DNA of 5,657 nucleotides from an uncultured Oscillibacter sp. GTDB lineage: Bacteria > Bacillota > Clostridia > Oscillospirales > Oscillospiraceae. The notes under the pieces are model-generated. The model was given only the letters and a program-made list of their open reading frames with translations, ran no database searches and was not told the DNA's origin. Positions 1 to 5,364 of this stretch are shown piece after piece (position 1 is the stretch's first letter; each line of letters starts with the position of its first letter). A program made the position numbers and the translations under genes. The stretch covers positions 1 through 5,657 of the forward strand of contig CAJUQQ010000095.1 in the NCBI GenBank assembly GCA_910588175.1, in the 5' to 3' direction.

Positions 1-218
1 CCGCCCGGACCTATACCTTTTACGGCAAGCTGGACGACGTGGAGCGGGACGTGGGGGACGGCTTCGTCCGGGTTCACCAGCGCTATCTGATCCGGGCCGG
101 GGCCGTGGACCGGATGGAGGGGACCCAGGTCTTCGTGGGAGATGCGGCGATTCCCGTCAGCCGGGCCTGCCGCTCCGCCGCCCTGGCCGCTCTGGCCCGG
201 TCGTCCCTGGAGGGCTAG
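1..218 (+). CDS. LytTR-family response regulator, C-terminal part (5' end outside window)
   Basis: The reading frame entering at base 3 and ending at TAG 216-218 gives 71 residues that match the second half of a LytTR DNA-binding domain. The signature is FVRVHQRYLIR (domain form F-x-R-x-H-+-S/R-Y-L-V/I), followed by a D-R-M-E-G turn and the closing strand IPVSRACR, with a short helical tail. LytTR regulators of the AgrA/LytR/ComE group bind direct repeats upstream of target promoters after phosphorylation of an N-terminal receiver domain; that domain must lie upstream of this window and is not visible here. The sensor kinase begins 3 nt after the stop, so the pair is almost certainly co-transcribed and is a cognate two-component system. 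The targets and signal cannot be told from this fragment. An AgrB/AgrD-type peptide locus is not seen. Confidence 0.93.
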   Translation, partial: ARTYTFYGKLDDVERDVGDGFVRVHQRYLIRAGAVDRMEGTQVFVGDAAIPVSRACRSAALAALARSSLEG

Positions 219-221
219 ACC

Positions 222-1559
222 ATGGCTTTGACTTTTTGGGTCCGTTTGGCGGAATACCTGCTGCTCTGCCTGCAAAATTGGTTTTGGTTCATTCCGGTGC
301 TTGCCTGCGGCTTCTTCCTCTCCCGGCTGGTGCTGGCCTTCCTGCCGGTGAAGCCCCGGCGGGGATGGCGAATCACGCTGATTTTGTTCCTGGGCAGCGT
401 TTCCGACATGGTGATCTGGCTGGGGGACACCAATCTGCTGTTCACCCTGCTGGCCTTCGTCCCTGTGCTCCTGCTGTCCTCCAAGGGGGACCGGGTGGGG
501 CGGCTGGCGGTGACGGTCATCTTTTTCTGCCTCATCATGCCCGTCAACGCCGCGCTGAACACCTACTACGCCCCCGCCATGGCCCACTTCAAGCTGGACG
601 AACTATTTTACTACAGCAACAAATTCATCCGCCCCGCCATCTGGGGGCTTTTGTATCTGCTGGCCCGAAAGCGCCTGCCGGAGCGGCCGCCCCAGCTTTC
701 TCCCCGGTTCTGGGGACTGGTGCTTCTGCTTGCCGCCATGCCCTTCAGCTCCCTGCTGGCGGTGGTGCTGCTGCCCATCCTCCAGTCGGACTATATTTAC
801 GACAGCTTTCTCCTGCACGGCCTGGTTATGAACCTGGGCGTGGCGGTGCTGCCCTTCGTGTTCCTGACCGCCCTGGCTCTGCTGTACGCCATCCTGGTGC
901 TGGAGACTCACGAGCGGCTGGAGGAGGCGGACAAGCTGGCCTCCCTCCGGGAGAGCTACTACCAGGGTCTCCGGCGGGAGGAGAGCCAGCTCCGCACTCT
1001 GCGCCACGACCTCCGGAACCACCTGACGGCCCTCCGGGGCCTGGTGGAGCTGGGGGAAGACGGCAAAGCCCTGCAATACATCGACCAGCTGGCGGATTCC
1101 TCCGCCCTCCGGGGCGGGCGGAGGCTGTGCGAAAACGACGTGGCCAACGCCGTCCTCTCCGCCAAGGCGGAGGCCATGGGCCGCTCGGGCCTCACGGCGG
1201 ACTTCGCCGTGTCCCTGCCCAAGGTTCTGCCCCTAGCGGAGGTGGACCTCTGCGCCCTGCTGGGAAACGCCGCGGACAACGCCATGGAGGCGGCGGAGGG
1301 GGCGGAGGACAAAACCGTCACCCTCCGCTGCCGGGCGGAAAAGGGGCTTTTCATGCTCCGGGTGGAAAACGCCTACGCCGGGGACCTCTCCCCGGGCCTT
1401 GCCACCACCAAGGCGGACAAGGCCTCCCACGGCTTCGGCCTGGCGGGGATGCGGGAAATCGCGGAGCGCCTGGGCGGGTCCCTGGAGACCCGGGCGGGCG
1501 GCGGGCGGTTTCAGCTGGTGGTTTGCCTGCCCCTGCCTCGGGGAGAGGGCGCTCCCTGA
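222..1559 (+). CDS. Membrane sensor histidine kinase, GHKL / AgrC-like (HPK10 type)
   Basis: This 445-residue protein is a membrane sensor kinase for the LytTR regulator just upstream. The first 228 residues are strongly hydrophobic, with six or seven probable membrane spans near 12-40, 51-67, 71-87, 93-113, 136-149, 162-187 and 199-227. A short coiled linker (230-258) leads to the phosphoacceptor motif RHDLRNH, with His262. The ATPase domain shows an N box (LLGNAADNAMEA, 346-357) and a G box (HGFGLAGMREI, 403-413), followed by the last strand FQLVVCLPL. The HDLRNH form and the absence of a PAS or HAMP domain fit the HPK10 class that pairs with LytTR regulators and often senses peptides. The start is chosen at ATG 222 because GGAGGG (209-214) lies 7 nt upstream, inside the end of the regulator gene. 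The last 49 bp overlap the convergent recombinase gene. The ligand is unknown. Confidence 0.93.
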   Translation: MALTFWVRLAEYLLLCLQNWFWFIPVLACGFFLSRLVLAFLPVKPRRGWRITLILFLGSVSDMVIWLGDTNLLFTLLAFVPVLLLSSKGDRVGRLAVTVIFFCLIMPVNAALNTYYAPAMAHFKLDELFYYSNKFIRPAIWGLLYLLARKRLPERPPQLSPRFWGLVLLLAAMPFSSLLAVVLLPILQSDYIYDSFLLHGLVMNLGVAVLPFVFLTALALLYAILVLETHERLEEADKLASLRESYYQGLRREESQLRTLRHDLRNHLTALRGLVELGEDGKALQYIDQLADSSALRGGRRLCENDVANAVLSAKAEAMGRSGLTADFAVSLPKVLPLAEVDLCALLGNAADNAMEAAEGAEDKTVTLRCRAEKGLFMLRVENAYAGDLSPGLATTKADKASHGFGLAGMREIAERLGGSLETRAGGGRFQLVVCLPLPRGEGAP

Positions 1560-2179
1560 CGCGCCTCCGGCGGGTTGCTCCGCTCATAGATTCCCGCCCG
1601 GTAGCGGAAGCTGGACAGCGGCATGCCGCACTCCTTGGCCGCTGCGGTGCCGGTGACGTTCCCGGCCTTCCACTGCCGGTAGACGCCGTGGAAGCTCTCC
1701 GGCAGCGGTTGGGGCGGCCGGCCGAAGCGAACGCCCCGGGCCTTGGCCGCCGCGATGCCCTCCGCCTGGCGCTGGCGGATGGTGGCCCGCTCATTCTCCG
1801 CCACAAAGGAGAGCACCTGGAGGACAATGTCGCTGAGAAAGGTTCCCACCAGGTCCTTGCCCCGCCGGGTGTCCAGCAGCGGCATATCCAGCACGACAAT
1901 GTCGATTTTTTTCTCCTTGGTGAGAAAGCGCCACTGCTTTTGGATTTCCTCATAGTTCCGCCCCAGCCGGTCGATGCTCTTGACGCAGAGGAGGTCGTCC
2001 GGCTTTAATTTTTTGACCATCCGCTGGTATTGAGGGCGGTTGAAATCCTTGCCGGACTGCTTGTCCATGAAGATGTTCCGCTCCGGAATGGACAGCTCCC
2101 GCAGGGCGATCAGCTGCCGGTCTTCGTTCTGCTCCCGGGTGCTGACCCGGATGTAGCCGTATGTATTCCTTGAAATAAT
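1511..2179 (-). CDS. Serine recombinase (resolvase/invertase family) with apparent ATT start
   Basis: The frame encodes a small serine recombinase of about 222 residues if read from ATT 2179-2177. Visible parts are the catalytic motif YIRVSTREQ (Ser13), DKQSGKDFNRPQ (39-50), the catalytic arginine motif IDRLGRN (69-75), the strand VVLDMPLLDT, the long helix with ENERATIRQRQAEGI (128-142), the linker GRPP, and a C-terminal helix-turn-helix ending near residue 199. Such enzymes cut and rejoin DNA at short sites to resolve or invert segments. No transposase, partner gene or clear crossover site is nearby. The first conventional start is ATG 2068 (residue 38); using it would remove the catalytic serine. 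The in-frame stop at 2195-2197 rules out any start further upstream. Residues 207-222 are read from the overlap with the kinase gene, and look like a tail added past the normal end. The family call is firm. Whether the gene is active or start-broken is open. Confidence 0.85.
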   Translation of the reverse strand: MISRNTYGYIRVSTREQNEDRQLIALRELSIPERNIFMDKQSGKDFNRPQYQRMVKKLKPDDLLCVKSIDRLGRNYEEIQKQWRFLTKEKKIDIVVLDMPLLDTRRGKDLVGTFLSDIVLQVLSFVAENERATIRQRQAEGIAAAKARGVRFGRPPQPLPESFHGVYRQWKAGNVTGTAAAKECGMPLSSFRYRAGIYERSNPPEARQGAPSPRGRGRQTTS

Positions 2180-2187
2180 GAGAAAAT

Positions 2188-2194
2188 CTCCTTT
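2188..2194 (-). promoter_or_regulatory. Ribosome binding site that decides the recombinase start
   Basis: On the minus strand AAAGGAG lies 8 nt before the ATT codon at 2179-2177. This is ideal spacing and immediately precedes the family's normal N-terminus (TYGYIRVST). It argues that translation was selected to begin here rather than at ATG 2068, which has no comparable site at this distance. Confidence 0.6.
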
Positions 2195-2199
2195 CTATA

Positions 2200-2213
2200 G
2201 GCCGTTAACGGCC
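2200..2213. repeat. Perfect 14-bp palindrome in the recombinase leader
   Basis: GGCCGTTAACGGCC is its own reverse complement. It overlaps a second palindrome, GGCCGGCC, at 2210-2217. It sits between the presumed -10 box (2229-2234) and the ribosome binding site (2188-2194), so in the transcript it would fall within the first 25 or so nucleotides. It could be an operator bound by a dimer (possibly the recombinase itself), a small leader hairpin, or chance in GC-rich DNA. Confidence 0.5.
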
Positions 2214-2228
2214 GGCCCAATTGTTATG

Positions 2229-2234
2229 ATTATA
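2229..2234 (-). promoter_or_regulatory. Probable -10 box of the recombinase promoter
   Basis: The minus strand reads TATAAT, a perfect sigma-A -10 hexamer, inside a short AT-rich patch about 50 nt before the recombinase start. No good -35 is present: at 17-bp spacing the hexamer is CTCTGT. There is also no TGn extension. The promoter is therefore either weak or activator dependent. It lies just downstream of the terminator of the preceding unit, so the recombinase is likely transcribed independently. Confidence 0.5.
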
Positions 2235-2257
2235 CTACAATCCGGCGGCGTACAGAG

Positions 2258-2290
2258 AAAAAAATCACCCGGACACAGTGTCCGGGTGAT
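2258..2290 (-). terminator. Intrinsic terminator of the LCP / SLH-transglutaminase operon
   Basis: Bases 2264-2276 and 2278-2290 are perfect 13-bp inverted repeats around a single base (effectively an 11-bp stem with a 5-nt loop), GC-rich in the centre. On the minus strand the stem is followed by a run of seven T (2264-2258). It starts 27 nt after the stop codon of the SLH-transglutaminase gene. The plus strand has no matching T tract, so it should act mainly on leftward transcripts. Confidence 0.93.
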
Positions 2291-2317
2291 GATTCTTAGA
2301 AAAACGGTGTGGGGCCG

Positions 2318-3757
2318 TCAGGCGCTCTGCTGGGCGTGGACCGTCCGGGAATACTGGGGGGTCATGGCAAAGTAGTCATAGCTGACCGTATTGCCGCTGT
2401 CGCCCCAGGTGGTGTCGATGTGGTACTCCGTGCCGTCCAGCGTGGCCATGGTCCAGATGTGATCCCCCTGAATCACGGTGGAGCAGTCGATTCCCTCCAG
2501 CTTCAAAAGCAGGTTGTAGGCCCCGGTGTATCCGTCGCAGACGGCGGTCCGGTTGGCGAACAGGCTGTAGGGAATATGACTGAGGGAGTCGTCCCCGGCC
2601 TGGTAATCATAGGCGCAGTTGGCGCAGATCCAGTCGTAGTAGACCCGGGCCTTATCCAGCTCCATCATGTCGGAGCGGAGGGCCCCCTCCGCCCACAGCC
2701 GGTCGTGGACGGCTATGGCGGCCTCCATGGCGGCGGTCCGATACTCCTGCGTGCGGTTTCCCGCTCCGGCGGCGCTGAAGCTCAGCGTCAGAAGCCCCGC
2801 CCCCCGGGTACAGCGCACTTCGTTGTAGCCCTGCTCACAGTGGGCTTTTATCACGGTCAGGGCTTGGTTCATCAGCCGGCGGGCCTCCGCCTCGGAAAGG
2901 AGGGGGTAATAGAAGACGATCTGCTCGTTTCCCTGGGACAGCATGTGGCGGAGGGAGCTCTCCAGCTCCTCCTGATTGGCGGGGCTGATGTGATAGCTCC
3001 CCGGCTCCACCAGATCCGCCAGGGTGGTTCCGGCGGCGCTGGGAAGGTCCGCCAGGTCCCACTGGGGCCGGACCCGCAGCTCCGGGTCCGCCAGGCGGGT
3101 AATCATGGCGGCGGCGGCGCCCCGGGTGATGGGCTCTCCGGGGCGGAAAGCCCCGGAAGCGCCGCTTCCCACGGAGACGCCCTTGCGGTAGAGGTCCAGA
3201 ATGTCCTGACGGTAAGGAGTGGTCTCGTTTACGTCGGGGATGAAGCGGCGGGTGGCGTAAGCGGCGGCGACCAGCTCGTCATGGACGGGAGGCAGGGCCT
3301 CCTCCGGCAGGACGCCCGCCAGAATGTGGGCAACCTGAGCCCGGGAGGCGGGCTGGTACAGCGACGCGGGCTCCTCCGCAAATTCCGGCTCCAGCACTCC
3401 CTCCGCCTGGAGGTAGCGCAGATAAGCGAGAGCCGCCGGAGCGTTCTCCCGGCGGTAAGCGGCGGCGGCCTCGGCCTCTCCGGTCCGGTAGAGACTGCGG
3501 ACGCGCCCGGCGAAGATGACGGCCTGTCCCACGGTCAGGGTGTCCTCCAGGCCGAAGGAGCCGTCCTCCTTTCCGCTGGCGAGGCCGTATTCGTACAGGG
3601 CGGCGACGTTGTCGTAGAAGGGGGAGTCCGGGGTCAGGTCGGAGAAGGAGCCGTCATAGCTCCGGCTGCGGGCAAAGGCCGCCGTCTGGGCGGCCTGGGC
3701 GGGAATGGACAGCAGCAGACTCAGCGCCAGCAGCAGGGCGGGGAACTGTTTTTTCAT
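2318..3757 (-). CDS. Secreted SLH-domain protein with transglutaminase-like (papain-fold) domain
   Basis: The 479-residue protein begins with a signal peptide (MKKQF, hydrophobic 6-19, probable cleavage after AQA near residue 22). Two clear SLH motifs follow: 38-90 (FSDLTPDSPFYDNVAALYEYG) and 172-222 (FIPDV, ending ITRGAAAAMITRL). A degenerate one between them (about 107-150) gives the usual triplet that holds proteins on wall polysaccharide. A linker region (about 245-360) leads to a transglutaminase-like domain with the Cys-His-Asp triad in order: Cys407 in AVCDGY, His433 in GDHIW, Asp448 in HIDTTWGD. Such domains act as transamidases, amidases or proteases; the substrate is unknown. AAAGGA (3763-3768) stands 5 nt before the ATG. 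The gene starts 22 nt after the LCP gene ends, so the two are an operon closed by the terminator at 2258-2290. Five cysteines after the signal peptide other than Cys407, including ICANC (377-381), are unusual for a secreted Gram-positive protein. Confidence 0.92.
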   Translation of the reverse strand: MKKQFPALLLALSLLLSIPAQAAQTAAFARSRSYDGSFSDLTPDSPFYDNVAALYEYGLASGKEDGSFGLEDTLTVGQAVIFAGRVRSLYRTGEAEAAAAYRRENAPAALAYLRYLQAEGVLEPEFAEEPASLYQPASRAQVAHILAGVLPEEALPPVHDELVAAAYATRRFIPDVNETTPYRQDILDLYRKGVSVGSGASGAFRPGEPITRGAAAAMITRLADPELRVRPQWDLADLPSAAGTTLADLVEPGSYHISPANQEELESSLRHMLSQGNEQIVFYYPLLSEAEARRLMNQALTVIKAHCEQGYNEVRCTRGAGLLTLSFSAAGAGNRTQEYRTAAMEAAIAVHDRLWAEGALRSDMMELDKARVYYDWICANCAYDYQAGDDSLSHIPYSLFANRTAVCDGYTGAYNLLLKLEGIDCSTVIQGDHIWTMATLDGTEYHIDTTWGDSGNTVSYDYFAMTPQYSRTVHAQQSA

Positions 3758-3779
3758 AGCGGTCCTTTCAAACAGGCGG

Positions 3780-4763
3780 TCAGGTCAGGATGTTCAGATC
3801 CTCCGCGGTGCGGTCCTCGGTGTAGGGGTTCAGGTGTTCGTTCACCATGGCCAGGACCTCCTCCTGATTCAGGTAGATGTAGGGGGACTTCCACTCCCCC
3901 GGCAGCGTGGCAAACTCGATGTTCTCCATGCCCATGGCGGCGACCTGGCCGCCCATCCAGACCAGGTTGCCCGCGTTCAGATCGGTCTCCACGTATTCCA
4001 CAAAGATTTTGCAGAGGTCTCCCAGCTTGTTCAGGTTGGCGGGGGTCATCAGCTGCTTGGCGACAGCCTTGAGGAATTCCTGCTGGGTGTGCATCCGGCC
4101 GATATCCTGAGAGGCGTAGCCCTCGCGGAAGCGGACCACCTTCAATGCTTCCGAACCGTTCAGGTGCCGCATGCCCTTGGAGAAATGGATGGAGAGGTTT
4201 TGGTAGGGATCCTCGTAGTCCATGTCGACGGGGATGTAGAAGTCTACGCCGCCGATGGTGTCCACCAGAGCTTGGAAAGCCTTCAAGTCCACCAGCACCG
4301 TGTAGTCCACCGGGATGCCCAGCTGATCGGAAACTGTCTGGGCCATCAGCTCCATGCCGCCGGAGTTGTAGGCGAAGTTGATCTTGCAGTTTTCGCCCTT
4401 GACCTGGGCCTTGGTATCCCGGGCGATGCTGGCGCCGAATACGCGGCCGTTCGCCGCGTCCAGGGCCACCAGGATGTTGGTGTCGCTGCCGCCGTTGCCG
4501 TCGTCGGCTCCGGAGACCAAGATGGTCCAGAACTCAGGCTTGCGCTCGTAGTGGGAGCGGAGAGCCTCCGTCTCCTCCTCGCTGAGGTCCTGATCGGTCA
4601 CGGGAGAGTTCACCCGCTGAATCAAAACGGCGTCGCCGGATTTCTGCTCCGGAGCCCGGAAATAGACCCGGATTACGGCGCAGCACAGGCCGATGAGGAT
4701 GAACAGCAGCAACAGCGTGACCGCCCAAGGGCTGCGTTTCCGGCGGCGAAGTCTTGAAGCCAT
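3780..4763 (-). CDS. LytR-CpsA-Psr (LCP) family cell-wall glycopolymer ligase
   Basis: LCP enzymes sit outside the membrane and transfer wall teichoic acid, capsule or other secondary polymers from a lipid carrier to peptidoglycan. This 327-residue protein has a basic N-terminus (RLRRRKR), one membrane span (about 13-34) and an extracellular LCP domain from about 79. Family landmarks are SDTNILVALD (Asp94), ASIARDT (Arg115, Asp116), KINFAYNSGG (128-136), the IGGVDFYIPVDM block, and the motif around RFREG, then QDIGRMHTQQ (Arg211, Arg213, Asp220, Arg223, Gln227-228), whose charged residues bind the pyrophosphate of the lipid donor. No C-terminal extra domain is present. GGGAGG (4769-4774) lies 5 nt before the ATG. 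It is the first gene of a two-gene operon with the SLH-transglutaminase, driven by the promoter at 4869-4897. The polymer it attaches cannot be told from the sequence. Confidence 0.94.
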   Translation of the reverse strand: MASRLRRRKRSPWAVTLLLLFILIGLCCAVIRVYFRAPEQKSGDAVLIQRVNSPVTDQDLSEEETEALRSHYERKPEFWTILVSGADDGNGGSDTNILVALDAANGRVFGASIARDTKAQVKGENCKINFAYNSGGMELMAQTVSDQLGIPVDYTVLVDLKAFQALVDTIGGVDFYIPVDMDYEDPYQNLSIHFSKGMRHLNGSEALKVVRFREGYASQDIGRMHTQQEFLKAVAKQLMTPANLNKLGDLCKIFVEYVETDLNAGNLVWMGGQVAAMGMENIEFATLPGEWKSPYIYLNQEEVLAMVNEHLNPYTEDRTAEDLNILT

Positions 4764-4862
4764 GGGAACCTCCCGTGCGCCGCCCAGGCGGCGTCAGATC
4801 GTCAGAGTAAAGCCTTTCTTCCGGGCGGCCTGTCCGTGAACGGGGCCCGCCCAGAGGGCGTT
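4764..4862 (-). promoter_or_regulatory. GC-rich structured leader of the LCP operon
   Basis: With a start site near 4862 (7 nt after the -10), the LCP mRNA has a leader of about 98 nt. Two stems compete for the same bases 4848-4852: a 5-bp hairpin 4848-4860 (CGCCC/GGGCG, loop TCT) and a larger hairpin 4823-4852 (8 bp with one bulged G, plus an inner CCG/CGG stem). A third inverted repeat (4778-4784 with 4787-4793) lies just before the ribosome binding site. It matches no riboswitch family that I recognise. GC-rich sequence produces such pairings easily. Confidence 0.35.
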
Positions 4863-4868
4863 TGCTTT

Positions 4869-4897
4869 ATTATAAGACGGACACCTGGAAAAGACAA
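4869..4897 (-). promoter_or_regulatory. Sigma-A-type promoter of the LCP / SLH-transglutaminase operon
   Basis: The minus strand shows TTGTCT (4897-4892, four of six bases of the -35 consensus), a 17-bp spacer, and a perfect TATAAT (4874-4869). The -35 lies only 3 bp beyond the terminator of the upstream sporulation unit, so the two units are packed tightly but insulated. Confidence 0.82.
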
Positions 4898-4900
4898 GAG

Positions 4901-4928
4901 AAAAAACAGCGGCTAAGCCGCTATTTTT
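4901..4928. terminator. Bidirectional intrinsic terminator after the spoIIID unit
   Basis: A short GC stem, AGCGGC/GCCGCT (4908-4913 with 4917-4922, loop TAA), is flanked by six A on the left (4901-4906) and six T on the right (4923-4928 region), so a T tract follows the stem on either strand. It lies 62 nt past the stop of the small protein gene and is the evident end of the leftward spoIIID transcript. Rightward termination is possible, but no rightward gene ends here. Confidence 0.87.
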
Positions 4929-4990
4929 TCTGCCGGAACGCCGCTGATTTTGTCATTTCTACCAAGGGATTTAAAATATTTTCAGAAAGT

Positions 4991-5341
4991 TTACATCTTA
5001 GACAAATTTTCCTCTGGATTTGCGGAGTCCGCTTCCGGGGAAACCCCGCTGCTCCGGTTTGCAGCCAGTTGTTCCAGCAGCGACTTGATGTCCGCTAGAA
5101 GCTGATTCTGGTAGGACAGGGCACAGCGGATGTAGTGCATCGCCGGCTCCGGCGCGGGGGAGGGAGCCGGGTCCTCCAGCGGGTGGGGCCAGCGGCGCAT
5201 CTCCGGCTCTGTGTAGGACGGCGTGCCCGGAGCGCGGGAGACGGGGACAGTCCGGGCCGTCCGGCTGCCCGCCGGGCTCCGGTCCCCCGCCGGGCTCCGG
5301 CCGGCGGAGCGGCTGGTCCTGCCGTGTTGACGGTTTGGCAT
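4991..5341 (-). CDS. Small Arg/Pro-rich protein of unknown function, co-transcribed with spoIIID
   Basis: This 116-residue protein is not recognised as a named family. Residues 1-65 look disordered and are rich in Arg, Pro, Ser and Gly, with a short internal repeat RSPAG (15-19 and 21-25) coming from a 15-bp direct repeat in the DNA. Residues 67-93 (AMHYIRCALSYQNQLLADI, then KSLLEQL) form a probable amphipathic helix or short coiled coil; the tail (98-116) is acidic. There is no signal peptide or membrane span, so it should be cytoplasmic. AGGAGGG (5349-5355) stands 7 nt before the ATG, and the gene begins 23 nt after the spoIIID stop. Both facts support a real gene in the spoIIID operon. A role in the mother cell during sporulation is inference from that position only. 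An overlapping frame at 4998-5432 lacks the ribosome binding site and is less likely. Confidence 0.72.
   Translation of the reverse strand: MPNRQHGRTSRSAGRSPAGDRSPAGSRTARTVPVSRAPGTPSYTEPEMRRWPHPLEDPAPSPAPEPAMHYIRCALSYQNQLLADIKSLLEQLAANRSSGVSPEADSANPEENLSKM
5268..5300. repeat. Two 15-bp direct repeats inside the small protein gene
   Basis: CCCGCCGGGCTCCGG occurs at 5268-5282 and again at 5286-5300, an 18-bp period (6 codons). This produces the RSPAG-D / RSPAG-S repeat in the disordered half of the encoded protein. The spacing keeps frame, so copy-number slippage would lengthen or shorten the protein by six residues. Confidence 0.85.
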
Positions 5342-5348
5342 AGAAGGT

Positions 5349-5355
5349 CCCTCCT
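5349..5355 (-). promoter_or_regulatory. Ribosome binding site of the small spoIIID-linked gene
   Basis: AGGAGGG on the minus strand, 7 nt before ATG 5341, is close to a perfect complement of the 16S rRNA 3' end. It is the main evidence for choosing this frame over the overlapping alternative in the same region. Confidence 0.8.
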
Positions 5356-5364
5356 GGCGCGGCG

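Noticed and set aside
1560..1620. A terminator between the kinase and recombinase genes
   Set aside because: There are GC-rich short pairings but no T tract on either strand, and the recombinase coding frame occupies the segment.
236..2008. Long plus-strand open frame (590 codons) across the kinase and recombinase genes
   Set aside because: Its translation is low-complexity Gly/Pro/Ala/Arg text typical of an off-frame reading of GC-rich genes, it overlaps two genes with clear domains, and it has no recognisable motif.
2264..2290. The 27-bp near-perfect palindrome as a crossover site for the adjacent recombinase
   Set aside because: The seven-T tract directly after the stem on the operon strand and the position 27 nt past a stop codon are fully explained by an intrinsic terminator.
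2178..2375. Small plus-strand frame (65 codons) across the recombinase promoter and the terminator
   Set aside because: It reads through the terminator stem and two minus-strand control regions and has no conserved motif.
2309..4072. Long plus-strand open frame (587 codons) opposite the SLH-transglutaminase and LCP genes
   Set aside because: It is antisense to two genes with firm domain evidence, has a Gly/Val-rich composition of a shadow frame, and lacks a promoter or ribosome binding site.
3705..4757. Plus-strand open frame (350 codons) opposite the LCP gene
   Set aside because: It mirrors the codon pattern of the LCP gene on the other strand, with no domain and no ribosome binding site.
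5268..5300. CRISPR-like or regulatory repeats
   Set aside because: There are only two copies, with a 3-bp gap, in frame within a coding gene; it is a short coding duplication.
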